DNA of 64,000 nucleotides from Breznakiella homolactica. GTDB lineage: Bacteria > Spirochaetota > Spirochaetia > Treponematales > Breznakiellaceae. Of this stretch, positions 9,077 to 17,522 are shown in pieces. Under the pieces are notes generated by a model. That model was not told where the DNA came from. It made no database searches and worked only from the letters and a program-made list of their open reading frames with translations. The position numbers and the translations under genes are program-made. The stretch spans positions 3,038,001-3,102,000 of the forward strand of contig NZ_CP067089.2 in NCBI RefSeq assembly GCF_016616095.2. The letters are read 5' to 3'. Positions within the stretch are counted from its first letter, which is position 1. Every line of letters begins with the position of its first letter.

Positions 9077-9087
9077 CCTGTGTCCCT

Positions 9088-9966
9088 TCACTGCAATGCG
9101 CTCTTGTATGATTTTCTGATAAGATATACCGAAAGAATAAATGTGATGAAAAGCAGGACCCACGCAACGGCGGAGGCCTTTCCGAAGTTAAGATACAGGA
9201 AGGCTTCCTTGTACAGCAGAATCGCGAGAATCTCCGTACTCCGGCCCGGACCGCCGCCGGTGAATACCCATACCTGTTCAAAGGTCCTGATAAGGAAGAT
9301 AACCCGGAACATGAGCCCCACCGAAAGGGGCGGCATGATCAGAGGAAGCGTTACGGACCGGAAATAGGTAAACCGTGAGACTCCGTCGATCTTTGAGGCC
9401 TCGGTTATTTCAACCGGTATGGACGAGAGCGCGGCATACAGGGTGATGACCATAAAGGGGAAGTTCTTCCAGACGCTCACCAGGATAATCGGAATAAAGG
9501 ATGTCAGGGTGGAACTGAACCAGACCACCGGTTCAAACCCAAGTTTGCCTATAACGTAATTCACCATGCCGTACGCCGGATCCAGAAGGTATTTCCAGAT
9601 TACCACGGATACCACCGGACTGATGGCATAGGGTGAAAGGATAAGGCAGATCCATAAAGGTTGGAATTTAAAACGGCGGTTGAGCAGCAGCGCTCCTCCC
9701 ATACCGATGAGCAGTTCCAGCACCAGGGATCCCGCGAGGAAATACAGGTTGTTGAGCAGTACGTTAAGGAACTGGGGATCCTGGAATATTTTTACGTAAT
9801 TGGTAATGCCGATAAAAGCAGGTTCCCGCCCCGCAGTATAGTTGGTAAAACTCATTCCCAGCGCCTGGAGCGACGGGATAAGTATTATGACGGCAAGCAG
9901 TATTATTGAGGGAAGTATTAACAGATAGGGTGTTCTCTCCCTCTTTAATGACCGGTTTATTTTCAT
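9088..9966 (-). CDS. Carbohydrate ABC transporter permease, MalF/UgpA type
   Basis: A 292-residue inner-membrane protein with about six transmembrane segments, first hydrophobic run at residues 14-36. The EAA motif is EITEASKIDGVSRFTYFRSVTLP. It pairs with the MalG-type permease that follows and takes substrate from the upstream binding protein. The ATG has AAGGT upstream. A hairpin separates it from the binding-protein gene, which commonly makes permease expression lower than that of the binding protein. Confidence 0.9.
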   Translation of the reverse strand: MKINRSLKRERTPYLLILPSIILLAVIILIPSLQALGMSFTNYTAGREPAFIGITNYVKIFQDPQFLNVLLNNLYFLAGSLVLELLIGMGGALLLNRRFKFQPLWICLILSPYAISPVVSVVIWKYLLDPAYGMVNYVIGKLGFEPVVWFSSTLTSFIPIILVSVWKNFPFMVITLYAALSSIPVEITEASKIDGVSRFTYFRSVTLPLIMPPLSVGLMFRVIFLIRTFEQVWVFTGGGPGRSTEILAILLYKEAFLYLNFGKASAVAWVLLFITFILSVYLIRKSYKSALQ

Positions 9967-10009
9967 CGCGGCGGATACCTTCTCTAGTATGACTAAACTT
10001 GATACAGAA

Positions 10010-10048
10010 AAACCGGTACGCCGGGGTTGCCGCCAGCGGTACCGGTTT
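10010..10048 (-). terminator. Hairpin between binding-protein and permease genes
   Basis: A 10-bp perfect inverted repeat (10010-10019 with 10039-10048) that on the minus strand is followed directly by a run of T. It sits just after the binding-protein stop codon. It is placed to act as a partial terminator or 3' stabiliser that lets the binding protein be made in excess over the permeases. Confidence 0.6.
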
Positions 10049-10058
10049 GCTTTTTAAC

Positions 10059-11369
10059 TTACATTAACTCTGCGATTCTTTTGGCGGCCGTGTTCATTTC
10101 GGCCTGGGGATCGCGGCCGTGGATAATAGCGTTTTCCATGTGCTCACCGATGATATCGATAATCTGGTTTCCGTTTTCCAGAGGAGGAAGGGCGGCCCGG
10201 GTATACTTGAACACCTCCGCGGCAATCTGCGCGCCGGGGTCACCGGAGGACTGCCATTCCAGTACGGAAATCCGCGAGGGGGCGTTTTCATTCTTCGCCA
10301 TTTCGATGGCACTGTCCTGCTGAGTCAGGAACCGGATAGTATCCCAGGCGGCTTCCTTCTGGGTGGATCCTTTGAGGATAGCGATAGCCCAGGTGAAGGA
10401 CATACTGTCGCTGATCTGTTTGTCGGCGGTCCACAGCTCCTTGGCCAGGGGCACAAACGCGGGAACGATGTTGCCTGCTTCATTGGAAGTGGCGGGATCG
10501 TTGTACCGGGGACCGTAGTTTGCCGAACCCAGGGACAGCGCGCCGCGGCCCTCTTTGAGGAGTCTGTCCGCGTCTTCACCGGTCATGGAATTCCAGTTGG
10601 GAGGCATGATTCCTTCAACATACATTTTCCGGTAAAGCTGCAGGAACTTGATGACCGGCTGTTCGTTGATAACGATTTTGTAATCTGGGGTAATGATATC
10701 CCCGCCGTACATCCGGGCCCCGATGGCAAGCTGTTCGTGGAGATCCCAGCGGGTACCCCGGGATACGAATCCGTATACTTTCTCACCGCTCGGCTTTGTG
10801 TAGGTTGCCTGTTTGGCGTATTCGTAAATTTCCTCAGGAGTTTTGGGCGCTCCGGGAATACCCCGTTCATCCAGGATACGTTTGTTGTACCAGATATTCC
10901 AGACGCCAGCCCGGATAGGAATAGCGTACAGCTGGCCGTTTTTGGTGAAGATGTCCAGCATGCCCTGGGAATAATCACTGGGATACCCGTCGAGAGGTTT
11001 TTCCGTCATATAGGAATTGAGAGGCTCAAGCAGTCCGGTAATCCGGTCGTCCGCCATTGACTGGAATACGTAGATAAGGTCTTCTTCGGTGTTCCGCAGG
11101 GAACCAACCCGGAAAAGAATCTGCTGCTGTTCCGCGGTTGAGGGGGTTACGAAAAACTCAAGGTCAATGTTTTTTTCCGTGTTCAGCTGCTCCACCAGGT
11201 TCCGGCCGGTCCCCATGCCCGCGCCGGTAAGGTTATTCTGAACAAAGGAACCAGCCACAATGATAAGCTTTTCCTTTCCCCCTGCTTTGGCGGAATCCTT
11301 ATCACCGCCGGCAAAAACAAGCCCCGCCGTTATAATCAGGCAGCCCGCCAGCAACAACGCTTTTTTCAT
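10059..11369 (-). CDS. Extracellular sugar-binding protein of ABC importer
   Basis: A 436-residue family-1 solute-binding protein. Residues 1-21 are a Sec signal peptide (MKKALLLAGCLIITAGLVFA); there is no clear lipobox Cys after it, so it is either free in the periplasm or cleaved unusually. The mature part has the two-lobe layout of carbohydrate-binding proteins, with the IPIRAGVWNIWYNKRILDE hinge segment and SMSFTWAIAILKGS. It begins the operon with the two permeases and the beta-propeller protein. The ATG follows AAAGGAG. A promoter with NarL-like heptamers lies at 11403-11499. Ligand unknown. Confidence 0.9.
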   Translation of the reverse strand: MKKALLLAGCLIITAGLVFAGGDKDSAKAGGKEKLIIVAGSFVQNNLTGAGMGTGRNLVEQLNTEKNIDLEFFVTPSTAEQQQILFRVGSLRNTEEDLIYVFQSMADDRITGLLEPLNSYMTEKPLDGYPSDYSQGMLDIFTKNGQLYAIPIRAGVWNIWYNKRILDERGIPGAPKTPEEIYEYAKQATYTKPSGEKVYGFVSRGTRWDLHEQLAIGARMYGGDIITPDYKIVINEQPVIKFLQLYRKMYVEGIMPPNWNSMTGEDADRLLKEGRGALSLGSANYGPRYNDPATSNEAGNIVPAFVPLAKELWTADKQISDSMSFTWAIAILKGSTQKEAAWDTIRFLTQQDSAIEMAKNENAPSRISVLEWQSSGDPGAQIAAEVFKYTRAALPPLENGNQIIDIIGEHMENAIIHGRDPQAEMNTAAKRIAELM

Positions 11370-11402
11370 GATCTACTCCTTTCAAATTGGATATTCCTAC
11401 CT

Positions 11403-11499
11403 ATGATAGGGCAAATCTCCAATATTTAAAGTTAGAAAAATACTTCCATTAGTACTTATTTTCAGCGGCGGAAAGTACTTTTCCGGTATAAAAATACTT
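11403..11499 (-). promoter_or_regulatory. Promoter with four TACTT heptamer-like sites upstream of importer operon
   Basis: Read on the minus strand, a TATCAT -10 box (11403-11408) is preceded by 16 bases and a TTTAAA -35 box, then by the element whose plus-strand form is GTTAGAAAAATAC (11431-11443). TACTT copies stand at 11441, 11453, 11476 and 11495 on the plus strand; the one at 11453 (TACTTAT) fits the NarL-family heptamer TACYYMT. The same layout occurs upstream of the dehydrogenase at 12583-12656. Confidence 0.55.
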
Positions 11500-11510
11500 T
11501 ATCCGGCCTT

Positions 11511-12518
11511 TCAGCGCAGATCCGCTTTTGGTTTTACCCCTTTATTCACCAGATATTGGGGCATTTTCCCGCTGAGTATTTCCGCCGCTTCGCTCCCCAC
11601 CAGCCGGTACAGAGTATTAAAGGACGTGTCGGACCAGGACGCGCAGTGGGGGGTCATGATCACATTATCCATGGCAAGCAGGGGATTGTCCGGCTCCGGC
11701 GGTTCATGGGCAAACACATCCAGGCCGGCTCCGGCAATAGTGCCCCGCCTGAGCGCCGCGATCAGCGCGGCCTCATCGATAACATCCCCCCGGGCGGTAT
11801 TGATGATATAGGCTGTTGATTTCATCAGGGAAAATTCCTTTTCACCGATAAGATGGTAGGTCTCCTCCGTAAGGGGCGTCTGCAGAATGATAAAATCCGA
11901 TTCCCGCAGCAGAGTATCCAGCTCCGTCAGTTCGATTCCGCTTTGAGACGCCGCTGCGCTGTCCGCGTAGGGGTCATACCCGAGAACCGTAAGATTGAAG
12001 CAGCGGGCCTTTTCCGCGATCCGGCGGCCGATGTATCCGCACCCGATAATGCCGGCGGTCTGGCCATGGACGCATACCATGGGAAAAACCGACTGTTTTG
12101 CCGCAGCCCAGTTCCGCTGCTTTATGAGGCCGTTAAGCGATCCGATTTTTTTCGCGCATCCCAAAAGCAGCATCATGGCGTGATTTGATACTTCTTCGGT
12201 GCACCACGCCGGAGCTGGGTTGTTGATGACCACCACCCCATGGTCGGTGGCTGCATCGATATCAATGGTATCGTACCCGACCCCGTACCGGATAATTCCC
12301 CGGCTTTTGGGCAGCGCTTCCAGAACCCTGCGGGTAATCTGCGCGGAAGCGGTGAGAAGAACATCGGCATCCGCCGCCGCCGCGATGATTTCTTCTTCCG
12401 TTACACAGTCCGCTCCCCGGATCTCCGCGTCCGCGCGGGCCAGGGCTTTGGCTTCTTCGGACAGGTCAGTCCTGCCTCCGTCATGGTCAACCCGCATGAC
12501 AAGGTATTTTTTGCTCAC
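11511..12518 (-). CDS. NAD-dependent D-2-hydroxyacid dehydrogenase
   Basis: A 335-residue cytoplasmic oxidoreductase of the D-2-hydroxyacid dehydrogenase family (phosphoglycerate dehydrogenase/CtBP branch), reducing a 2-keto acid with NADH or the reverse. Seen are the NAD-binding GCGYIG motif, the catalytic Arg in NTARGDVID, the Glu in HEPPEPDNPL and the active-site His in TPHCASWS. I chose the GTG at 12518 because an AGGGGG ribosome binding site sits about eight bases upstream and the protein then begins at the usual first strand; the frame is open to an ATG at 12587, but that lies on the predicted -10 box. Its promoter matches that of the importer operon, so it probably handles a product of the imported sugar. 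Confidence 0.88.
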   Translation of the reverse strand: MSKKYLVMRVDHDGGRTDLSEEAKALARADAEIRGADCVTEEEIIAAAADADVLLTASAQITRRVLEALPKSRGIIRYGVGYDTIDIDAATDHGVVVINNPAPAWCTEEVSNHAMMLLLGCAKKIGSLNGLIKQRNWAAAKQSVFPMVCVHGQTAGIIGCGYIGRRIAEKARCFNLTVLGYDPYADSAAASQSGIELTELDTLLRESDFIILQTPLTEETYHLIGEKEFSLMKSTAYIINTARGDVIDEAALIAALRRGTIAGAGLDVFAHEPPEPDNPLLAMDNVIMTPHCASWSDTSFNTLYRLVGSEAAEILSGKMPQYLVNKGVKPKADLR

Positions 12519-12540
12519 TCCAATCCCCCTGCACAGAAAA

Positions 12541-12564
12541 CCCGCGTCCAAAAACAGCCGCGGG
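12541..12564 (-). other. Leader hairpin of the dehydrogenase transcript
   Basis: A 6-bp all-GC stem (12541-12546 with 12559-12564) with a 12-base loop, followed on the minus strand by TTTT and then by the ribosome binding site of the dehydrogenase. It could be a weak attenuator or may only shape the leader. Confidence 0.35.
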
Positions 12565-12582
12565 CTTTGTTTATTTGAATCA

Positions 12583-12656
12583 ATCATACGCTTCTGTACG
12601 GGAAAGAAAAGTTAGAAAAATACCGTTTTGGTACTCATTTGAAGGGAAAAGTACTG
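12583..12656 (-). promoter_or_regulatory. Promoter of the dehydrogenase, twin of the importer promoter
   Basis: On the minus strand a TATGAT -10 box (12583-12588) is preceded after exactly 22 bases by the same GTTAGAAAAATAC element (12611-12623, identical to 11431-11443). A TACTCAT heptamer at 12632 fits TACYYMT, and a further GTACT stands at 12651. The element overlaps the end of the response-regulator gene at 12635. Confidence 0.55.
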
Positions 12657-13330
12657 CTCAGGGACTTTCCCAGTTCAGCCGCCTGGGACCGTCTGCGGAT
12701 TCCGAGTTTCGTATATATAACACTGATATGGTTTTTTATGGTCTGCTCCGCCAGACTGAACCGCTCCGCTATGGCTTTGTTGTCCATTCCGGCGGCAATG
12801 CACACGAGGATTTCCCGTTCCCGGGGCTGCAGCGTATCAAGCCCGGAACTGCTTCGTTCCGGTTTCCCGCTTTGGTCCTCCGGAAAATCCGTAAAGGCTG
12901 CCCCCACCCTGAATGGCAGGGCAACAAGTATTTCCCTGGACACTACCAGGATCCTGCTGCTGGCCAGGGTGATAATATCTATTAATTCATTTAATGGAAT
13001 ATTTCGCAGAAGAAAGGCGTATACATTCTCTGGCATATCATGGGGGGCGTTCTTTGCGTCCTCCGCCTCAAGAAGCATAATGATTTTCGTATCCGGGCAT
13101 TTCTCAGCGACCGCCGCCGCTGTCCGTGAGCCGCCGGCGCCGGGGATATGCATATCCAGGATCAATACGTCGGGATGCTCCTTTTCCGCGGCGGCAACCG
13201 TATCGCCGCTGTTCTGTACGGCGCCAACAATCCTGATGTTTCCCGCAGGATTTTGAATTGCGGTCTTGAGACTGTCGGTGAACAGCTTCTGCCCGTCCGC
13301 GAGCAATACCTTGATAGTTTTATCTTCCAT
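12635..13330 (-). CDS. NarL/LuxR-type response regulator with degenerate receiver
   Basis: A 231-residue DNA-binding protein. Residues about 1-125 are a receiver domain; the phospho-acceptor Asp is present (D59 in LILDMHIP), but the acidic pair reads ADGQ where ADDH is usual, the switch Thr/Ser is replaced (IMLLEAED), and the conserved Lys is Arg (FLLRN). Residues about 165-225 are a LuxR/NarL helix-turn-helix (LQPREREILVCIAAG, NKAIAERFSL, TIKNHISVIYTKLG). The receiver may therefore be weakly or not phosphorylated. No ribosome binding site is visible before the ATG, which is only 26 bases from the ATG of the divergent kinase. NarL-like heptamers nearby make it a candidate regulator of the importer and dehydrogenase. 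Confidence 0.88.
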   Translation of the reverse strand: MEDKTIKVLLADGQKLFTDSLKTAIQNPAGNIRIVGAVQNSGDTVAAAEKEHPDVLILDMHIPGAGGSRTAAAVAEKCPDTKIIMLLEAEDAKNAPHDMPENVYAFLLRNIPLNELIDIITLASSRILVVSREILVALPFRVGAAFTDFPEDQSGKPERSSSGLDTLQPREREILVCIAAGMDNKAIAERFSLAEQTIKNHISVIYTKLGIRRRSQAAELGKSLSSTFPFK

Positions 13331-13356
13331 TATATATAATTATAACCGTGATTTAG

Positions 13357-14640
13357 ATGAATTTATACAAATTTTTCTGCAGGCTGGTCCCTGCGTTATC
13401 CGCGGCAGTATTTCTATTTATTGCCTGTACTGCGTTTACGGCTATTTACGCCGGTCCCGCCGCGGGAGAACTCCCGCTTTTTGATGCGAAAACCGAAACA
13501 AACCGTTTTCTCTTTTATATGAATTTTTATGTCTCCTTTGGAGTGTGCACGGCGTCCATATTTCTGTGCCTGCTTTCCCCGGACCGTTTCCTGAAGGTTG
13601 TGTTCTTTCCCATAGGATTTGTGGCGGCCATTATTTCCGGATATATCCTGGATGAACTTTTTACAATAAAGCTGCCAACCTACAGTGCCTTCATTATTAT
13701 GGCTTCGGCGGCGTTTCCTCCGCCGAGGAATTACGTCATCACCGCCGGGTCAATTATTTCTTTTGTGGTATTTCTGTTCCATCCGTTCTTTCTCGGTTCC
13801 GGTTCCGGCAGTTTTATCCTCAGGGACCCCAGCTTCTTTCAGACCATCATGGTAATAATATTCCTGGGCTTTCTTTCGGTAACCTTCTTCGCAATCCAGT
13901 ACCTTGTCGGGAAAACCCTGGATTCGGCTGCTACCGCGGAACATCTGAATTTTGTGAGCAATTCCATGGTCCTGTTCAACCACCGGCTCCAGGAATACGC
14001 CAAAAACTCCGGAAGCGAAGCGATAAAAAAGGACCGTCTGCGGTTTACCCGGGACCTCCATGACAGCTCGGGTTACGTTTTTACCAATATTATGGCCATG
14101 ACCAACGCCGCCATAAGCTGCGGAACCATGGAAACCGCCCGGGCCCAGGAAATATTTCAGAAGATACATAACCAGGCAAAAGAAGGGATGCGCCAGACCA
14201 GGGAAACCCTGTACATGATCCGGGAAATAGAAGACCCTCAGCCCGACAGCATCGATTCAATTTTCCGCATGAAGACAATCTTCGAGGAAATCACCGGCAT
14301 AGCGGTGAATATTGAAGCCGGCAATATGAAGCAGGATTACGGACGGACGGTAAATAAAACCCTGGCCCGGATACTCCAGGAGGCATTTACCAATGCCATC
14401 CGCCATGGCAAAGCGAACCGGATTCTGATACACTTCTGGGAATTCCCTTCGGAACTGACCATGACCGTTACGGACAACGGCAGAGGAATCCGCAGGATCG
14501 TAAAGGGAATAGGCCTCGCTGGTATGGAAGAGCGGCTTGATTCAATCGGCGGAACTTTGGAAATCAGTTCCCCCGAAGAAGGGGGATTCCGGCTCATTGT
14601 CAGGATTCCCCTTACCGGCGCCGAACAAACCAGTTACTGA
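13357..14640 (+). CDS. NarX-type membrane sensor histidine kinase
   Basis: A 427-residue kinase. Residues about 10-190 hold five or six hydrophobic helices with no recognisable periplasmic sensor, so the signal is probably sensed in or at the membrane. The HisKA_3 dimerisation helix carries the phosphorylated His (H235 in RDLHDSSG), and the HATPase domain has the N-box EAFTNAIRHG and a DNGRGI G1 box with GLAGMEERLDSIGG. It ends 21 bases before the response regulator at 14662, its natural partner. No clear ribosome binding site precedes the ATG. Confidence 0.9.
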   Translation: MNLYKFFCRLVPALSAAVFLFIACTAFTAIYAGPAAGELPLFDAKTETNRFLFYMNFYVSFGVCTASIFLCLLSPDRFLKVVFFPIGFVAAIISGYILDELFTIKLPTYSAFIIMASAAFPPPRNYVITAGSIISFVVFLFHPFFLGSGSGSFILRDPSFFQTIMVIIFLGFLSVTFFAIQYLVGKTLDSAATAEHLNFVSNSMVLFNHRLQEYAKNSGSEAIKKDRLRFTRDLHDSSGYVFTNIMAMTNAAISCGTMETARAQEIFQKIHNQAKEGMRQTRETLYMIREIEDPQPDSIDSIFRMKTIFEEITGIAVNIEAGNMKQDYGRTVNKTLARILQEAFTNAIRHGKANRILIHFWEFPSELTMTVTDNGRGIRRIVKGIGLAGMEERLDSIGGTLEISSPEEGGFRLIVRIPLTGAEQTSY

Positions 14641-14661
14641 CTGCGGCCACAGGAGAGTCCC

Positions 14662-15342
14662 ATGGAAAATCCTAAACTGAAAATACTCCTCGCCGATGAC
14701 CAGGCCCTGTTTGCCGACAGCCTGTGTACCTTTCTCAACAACTATGCCGACGACATGGAAGTGGTCGGCATCGCCAGGAACGGAAAGGAAGCGGTTTCCA
14801 TGGCTGCGCAGTTCCGGCCGGATATAATTCTCATGGATGTGAGAATGCCGGTAATGGACGGCGTGGAAGCCACCCGCATCATCAGGAAAAACCATCCGGA
14901 CATCAAGATCATTATGCTTTCAACCTACCACGAAGATGAATTCGTCCGTTCTTCACTGCTTTCCGGCGCTTCGGGTTATCTGCTTAAGGATATTTCCCCC
15001 ACGGAACTGATCACCGCCGTCAGGGCGCTCAAGGGCGGTATCATGCAGATTTCACCGGACATCGTCCAGCAGCTCATCCACGAAAAATACAGCGCCCCGG
15101 CGGGCAATACGCCGGAAGCCTTCCCCGGGGAGGAACAGTTTGAATGGCTGGAAACCCTGACCAACCGGGAACGGGAAATATTCATCCTTATCGCCACGGG
15201 GTACAGCAACGAGGAAATAGCGGAAAAACTGAATTTAAATTTACAGACCGTGATGAACCAGGTAAGCACCATTTATTCAAAACTGGAAGTGAAGGACCGC
15301 TTCGAAATAATCCGCAAAGCGAACCGCCGACCCGGTACGTGA
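14662..15342 (+). CDS. NarL/LuxR-type response regulator, partner of the 13357 kinase
   Basis: A 226-residue transcription factor with an intact receiver: acidic pair in LLADDQ, phospho-acceptor D59 in LMDVRMP, switch Ser in IMLSTY and Lys in GYLLKD. The C-terminal LuxR helix-turn-helix starts at LTNREREIFILIATG and includes NEEIAEKLNLNLQTVMNQVS. A GGAGAG box precedes the ATG. Organisation as kinase then regulator is the standard NarXL-like unit. Contrast with the degenerate receiver of the neighbour at 12635. DNA targets are not proven, but TACYYMT-like heptamers lie at two promoters within 3.3 kb. Confidence 0.93.
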   Translation: MENPKLKILLADDQALFADSLCTFLNNYADDMEVVGIARNGKEAVSMAAQFRPDIILMDVRMPVMDGVEATRIIRKNHPDIKIIMLSTYHEDEFVRSSLLSGASGYLLKDISPTELITAVRALKGGIMQISPDIVQQLIHEKYSAPAGNTPEAFPGEEQFEWLETLTNREREIFILIATGYSNEEIAEKLNLNLQTVMNQVSTIYSKLEVKDRFEIIRKANRRPGT

Positions 15343-15379
15343 CGGAAACGGCGGAGCGGCGCACCAGGACTGTTAAACC

Positions 15380-17284
15380 CTATACGGCAGAAAGTTTATC
15401 CGACAGCAGCCGCAGTACCGCCTGTATGTCCACGGGTTTAGCCAGATGGCCGTTCATGCCGGATGCCATGGCTTTTTCAATATCCTCCCGGTACGCGTTG
15501 GCGGTCATGGCGATTATGGGGACCGACGCAGCATCCCCCCTGCCGGAAGCGCGGATTTGCCGGGCGGTTTCATAGCCGTCCATGTTGGGCATCTGGATAT
15601 CCATAAAAATAAGATTGTAGTAATTCTCGGGGGAGGCGTTGAATTTATCCAGGGCCTGAACCCCGTCTTCCGCTTCTTCGATTGCCATGCCGGTTTCGGC
15701 GAGCAGTTCCTTGAGGATAATCCGGTTTATTTCTATGTCCTCAACTATCAGGATCCGCCGGCCCTTCAGATCGGGAACCTCCTGCCCGTCGTTTTCGGGA
15801 ACCTCTTCCCGGCCCGCGATGGTGTCCAAGGTAATGCTGAAGGTAAAGATGGAGCCTTTCCCGATCTGGCTCTGAACCGTTATCTGTCCGCCCATATTCG
15901 TGATAAGACCGTGGCTGATGGCCAGCCCCAACCCGGTTCCGCCGTACCGGGCGGCGATGGCGCTGTGGGCCTGTTCAAAGGCAACAAAGAGTTTCGATAT
16001 CTGCTCCTCTGTCATACCGATGCCATCATCGGCCACGCTGAAGGTAACGGCAATCTTGTTTTCCGGCTGGCTGTCCAGGACAAGCATAAAGCCAACATGG
16101 CCCCCTTCGGGGGTAAACTTAACCGCGTTCCCGAGGAGGTTGATCAGTATTTGCTTTAACCGCAGCTTATCACCCAGGACACAGACGTTGGGGATGGTCT
16201 CAAGGTCGGTGGAAAAGCGGATATTTTTTTCGCGGCACCGAAGAATGATGATGGCCGCGACTTCCTCCAGGGCGGACCGCAGAAAAAAGGGTTCTTTTAT
16301 CAAAGTGAATTTTCCGGATTCGATTTTCGACATATCCAGGACATCATTGAGCAGCCCCAGAAGGTGGGACGAAGCCGTAAGGATTTCATCAAGGGAATCC
16401 GCGGTCTTGCGGTCCTCCGCGGTCTTGCGGGCGATCTGGGCCATGCCGATTATCGCATTCAGGGGGGTGCGGATTTCGTGGCTCATGCGGGCAAGAAATT
16501 CACTTTTTGTCCGGGACGCGACCCGCGCTGCTTCGGTCTGTTCCTCAAGCTCCGCGGTACGTTCCCGGACCGTCGCTTCCAGGCCTTCATTGGATTTCTG
16601 CAGTTCCATGCTTTGCAGAAAATTCGAGACATACATATTGTAAATAAAAACCGAAATACAGATGATGAGCCCGGTGATGATAATAAGGTTGGCCCAGGTA
16701 TCGGTAAGCAGAATCGAATCCCATGTTCCGGAAATATTCCGGGTATAGTACATGGCGGCAAGCAGATACGCAAAGGAAAGGCCGATGGTCAGAATGCTCC
16801 GCAGGGGCCGTACTATGGGAAACAACCCTACAATAAGAATGGCGATTATGTAACTGTTAACCCCGCCGGTGGAAATGATATTGAGGGTACAGAATACCAG
16901 CTGGATACCTATATAGATATACAGAAGGCTCTGGGTCAGAAAAAGCCTGATTCCCCGTCCGGTGATCTTGTCTTTTTTTACCAGGAACAGGAGAACCCAG
17001 TACACTATGCCCAGCGTGAGACTTGACAGGGAAAGCAGAACGTAGATCATAATATCGCCGGATTTGCTGTCCCCGGGTTTGAGTATATTGATAAGATTCA
17101 GGGCAATCTGTACGGCAATGATATACACCGACAAAGCGAACATGCGGTCAACATTTGTACTGAGACGCTGTTCCTCAAACCGGCTGCGGTATATCCGCGG
17201 AACCGCCGCGAACAGTCTGGGCAGAATTCCCTGCGGGCGGGATGTGCCGTCCTGCGTATTAGCCAAGGTCTTTTTCATCTTCAT
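15380..17284 (-). CDS. Hybrid sensor histidine kinase / response regulator
   Basis: A 634-residue membrane signalling protein. Residues about 45-215 hold six or so hydrophobic helices, followed by a coiled coil (residues about 225-255). HisKA carries H269 in MSHEIRTPLNA, and the HATPase domain has GNAVKFTPEGG, DDGIGM and GTGLGLAIS. The C-terminal receiver has its phospho-acceptor at D562 (FMDIQMPNMDG), switch Thr in IAMTANA and Lys in HLAKPVD. It has no DNA-binding output, so phosphate must pass to an Hpt protein or separate regulator that is not adjacent. It converges with the NarL-type regulator at 14662 and is divergent from the gene at 17523. Confidence 0.92.
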   Translation of the reverse strand: MKMKKTLANTQDGTSRPQGILPRLFAAVPRIYRSRFEEQRLSTNVDRMFALSVYIIAVQIALNLINILKPGDSKSGDIMIYVLLSLSSLTLGIVYWVLLFLVKKDKITGRGIRLFLTQSLLYIYIGIQLVFCTLNIISTGGVNSYIIAILIVGLFPIVRPLRSILTIGLSFAYLLAAMYYTRNISGTWDSILLTDTWANLIIITGLIICISVFIYNMYVSNFLQSMELQKSNEGLEATVRERTAELEEQTEAARVASRTKSEFLARMSHEIRTPLNAIIGMAQIARKTAEDRKTADSLDEILTASSHLLGLLNDVLDMSKIESGKFTLIKEPFFLRSALEEVAAIIILRCREKNIRFSTDLETIPNVCVLGDKLRLKQILINLLGNAVKFTPEGGHVGFMLVLDSQPENKIAVTFSVADDGIGMTEEQISKLFVAFEQAHSAIAARYGGTGLGLAISHGLITNMGGQITVQSQIGKGSIFTFSITLDTIAGREEVPENDGQEVPDLKGRRILIVEDIEINRIILKELLAETGMAIEEAEDGVQALDKFNASPENYYNLIFMDIQMPNMDGYETARQIRASGRGDAASVPIIAMTANAYREDIEKAMASGMNGHLAKPVDIQAVLRLLSDKLSAV

Positions 17285-17399
17285 TTTAAATCCCGTTTGA
17301 GATATTATTCACCGCGGAGTGATTTTAATCCAGACCCCTATGGTATGGTTTTTTCGGGTAAAAAATAAAAAATAAACCAAAACAATTGAAAAGAATCCG

Positions 17400-17428
17400 T
17401 TGACAAAGCGGAAATATGAGCTTTAACT
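17400..17428 (+). promoter_or_regulatory. Putative sigma-70 promoter for the 17523 gene run
   Basis: TTGACA at 17400-17405, a 17-base spacer and TTAACT at 17423-17428 in the 238-base divergent spacer. The -35 box is a full consensus match, the -10 box is weak. Confidence 0.4.
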
Positions 17429-17522
17429 GAATTTATACCCGGAGTGACAAGGGAAACCGCGCTTAGGGACTTTTCCATTGCCATTTCAAGTGGATATATT
17501 TAAAATTCCATGGAGGCTATCA

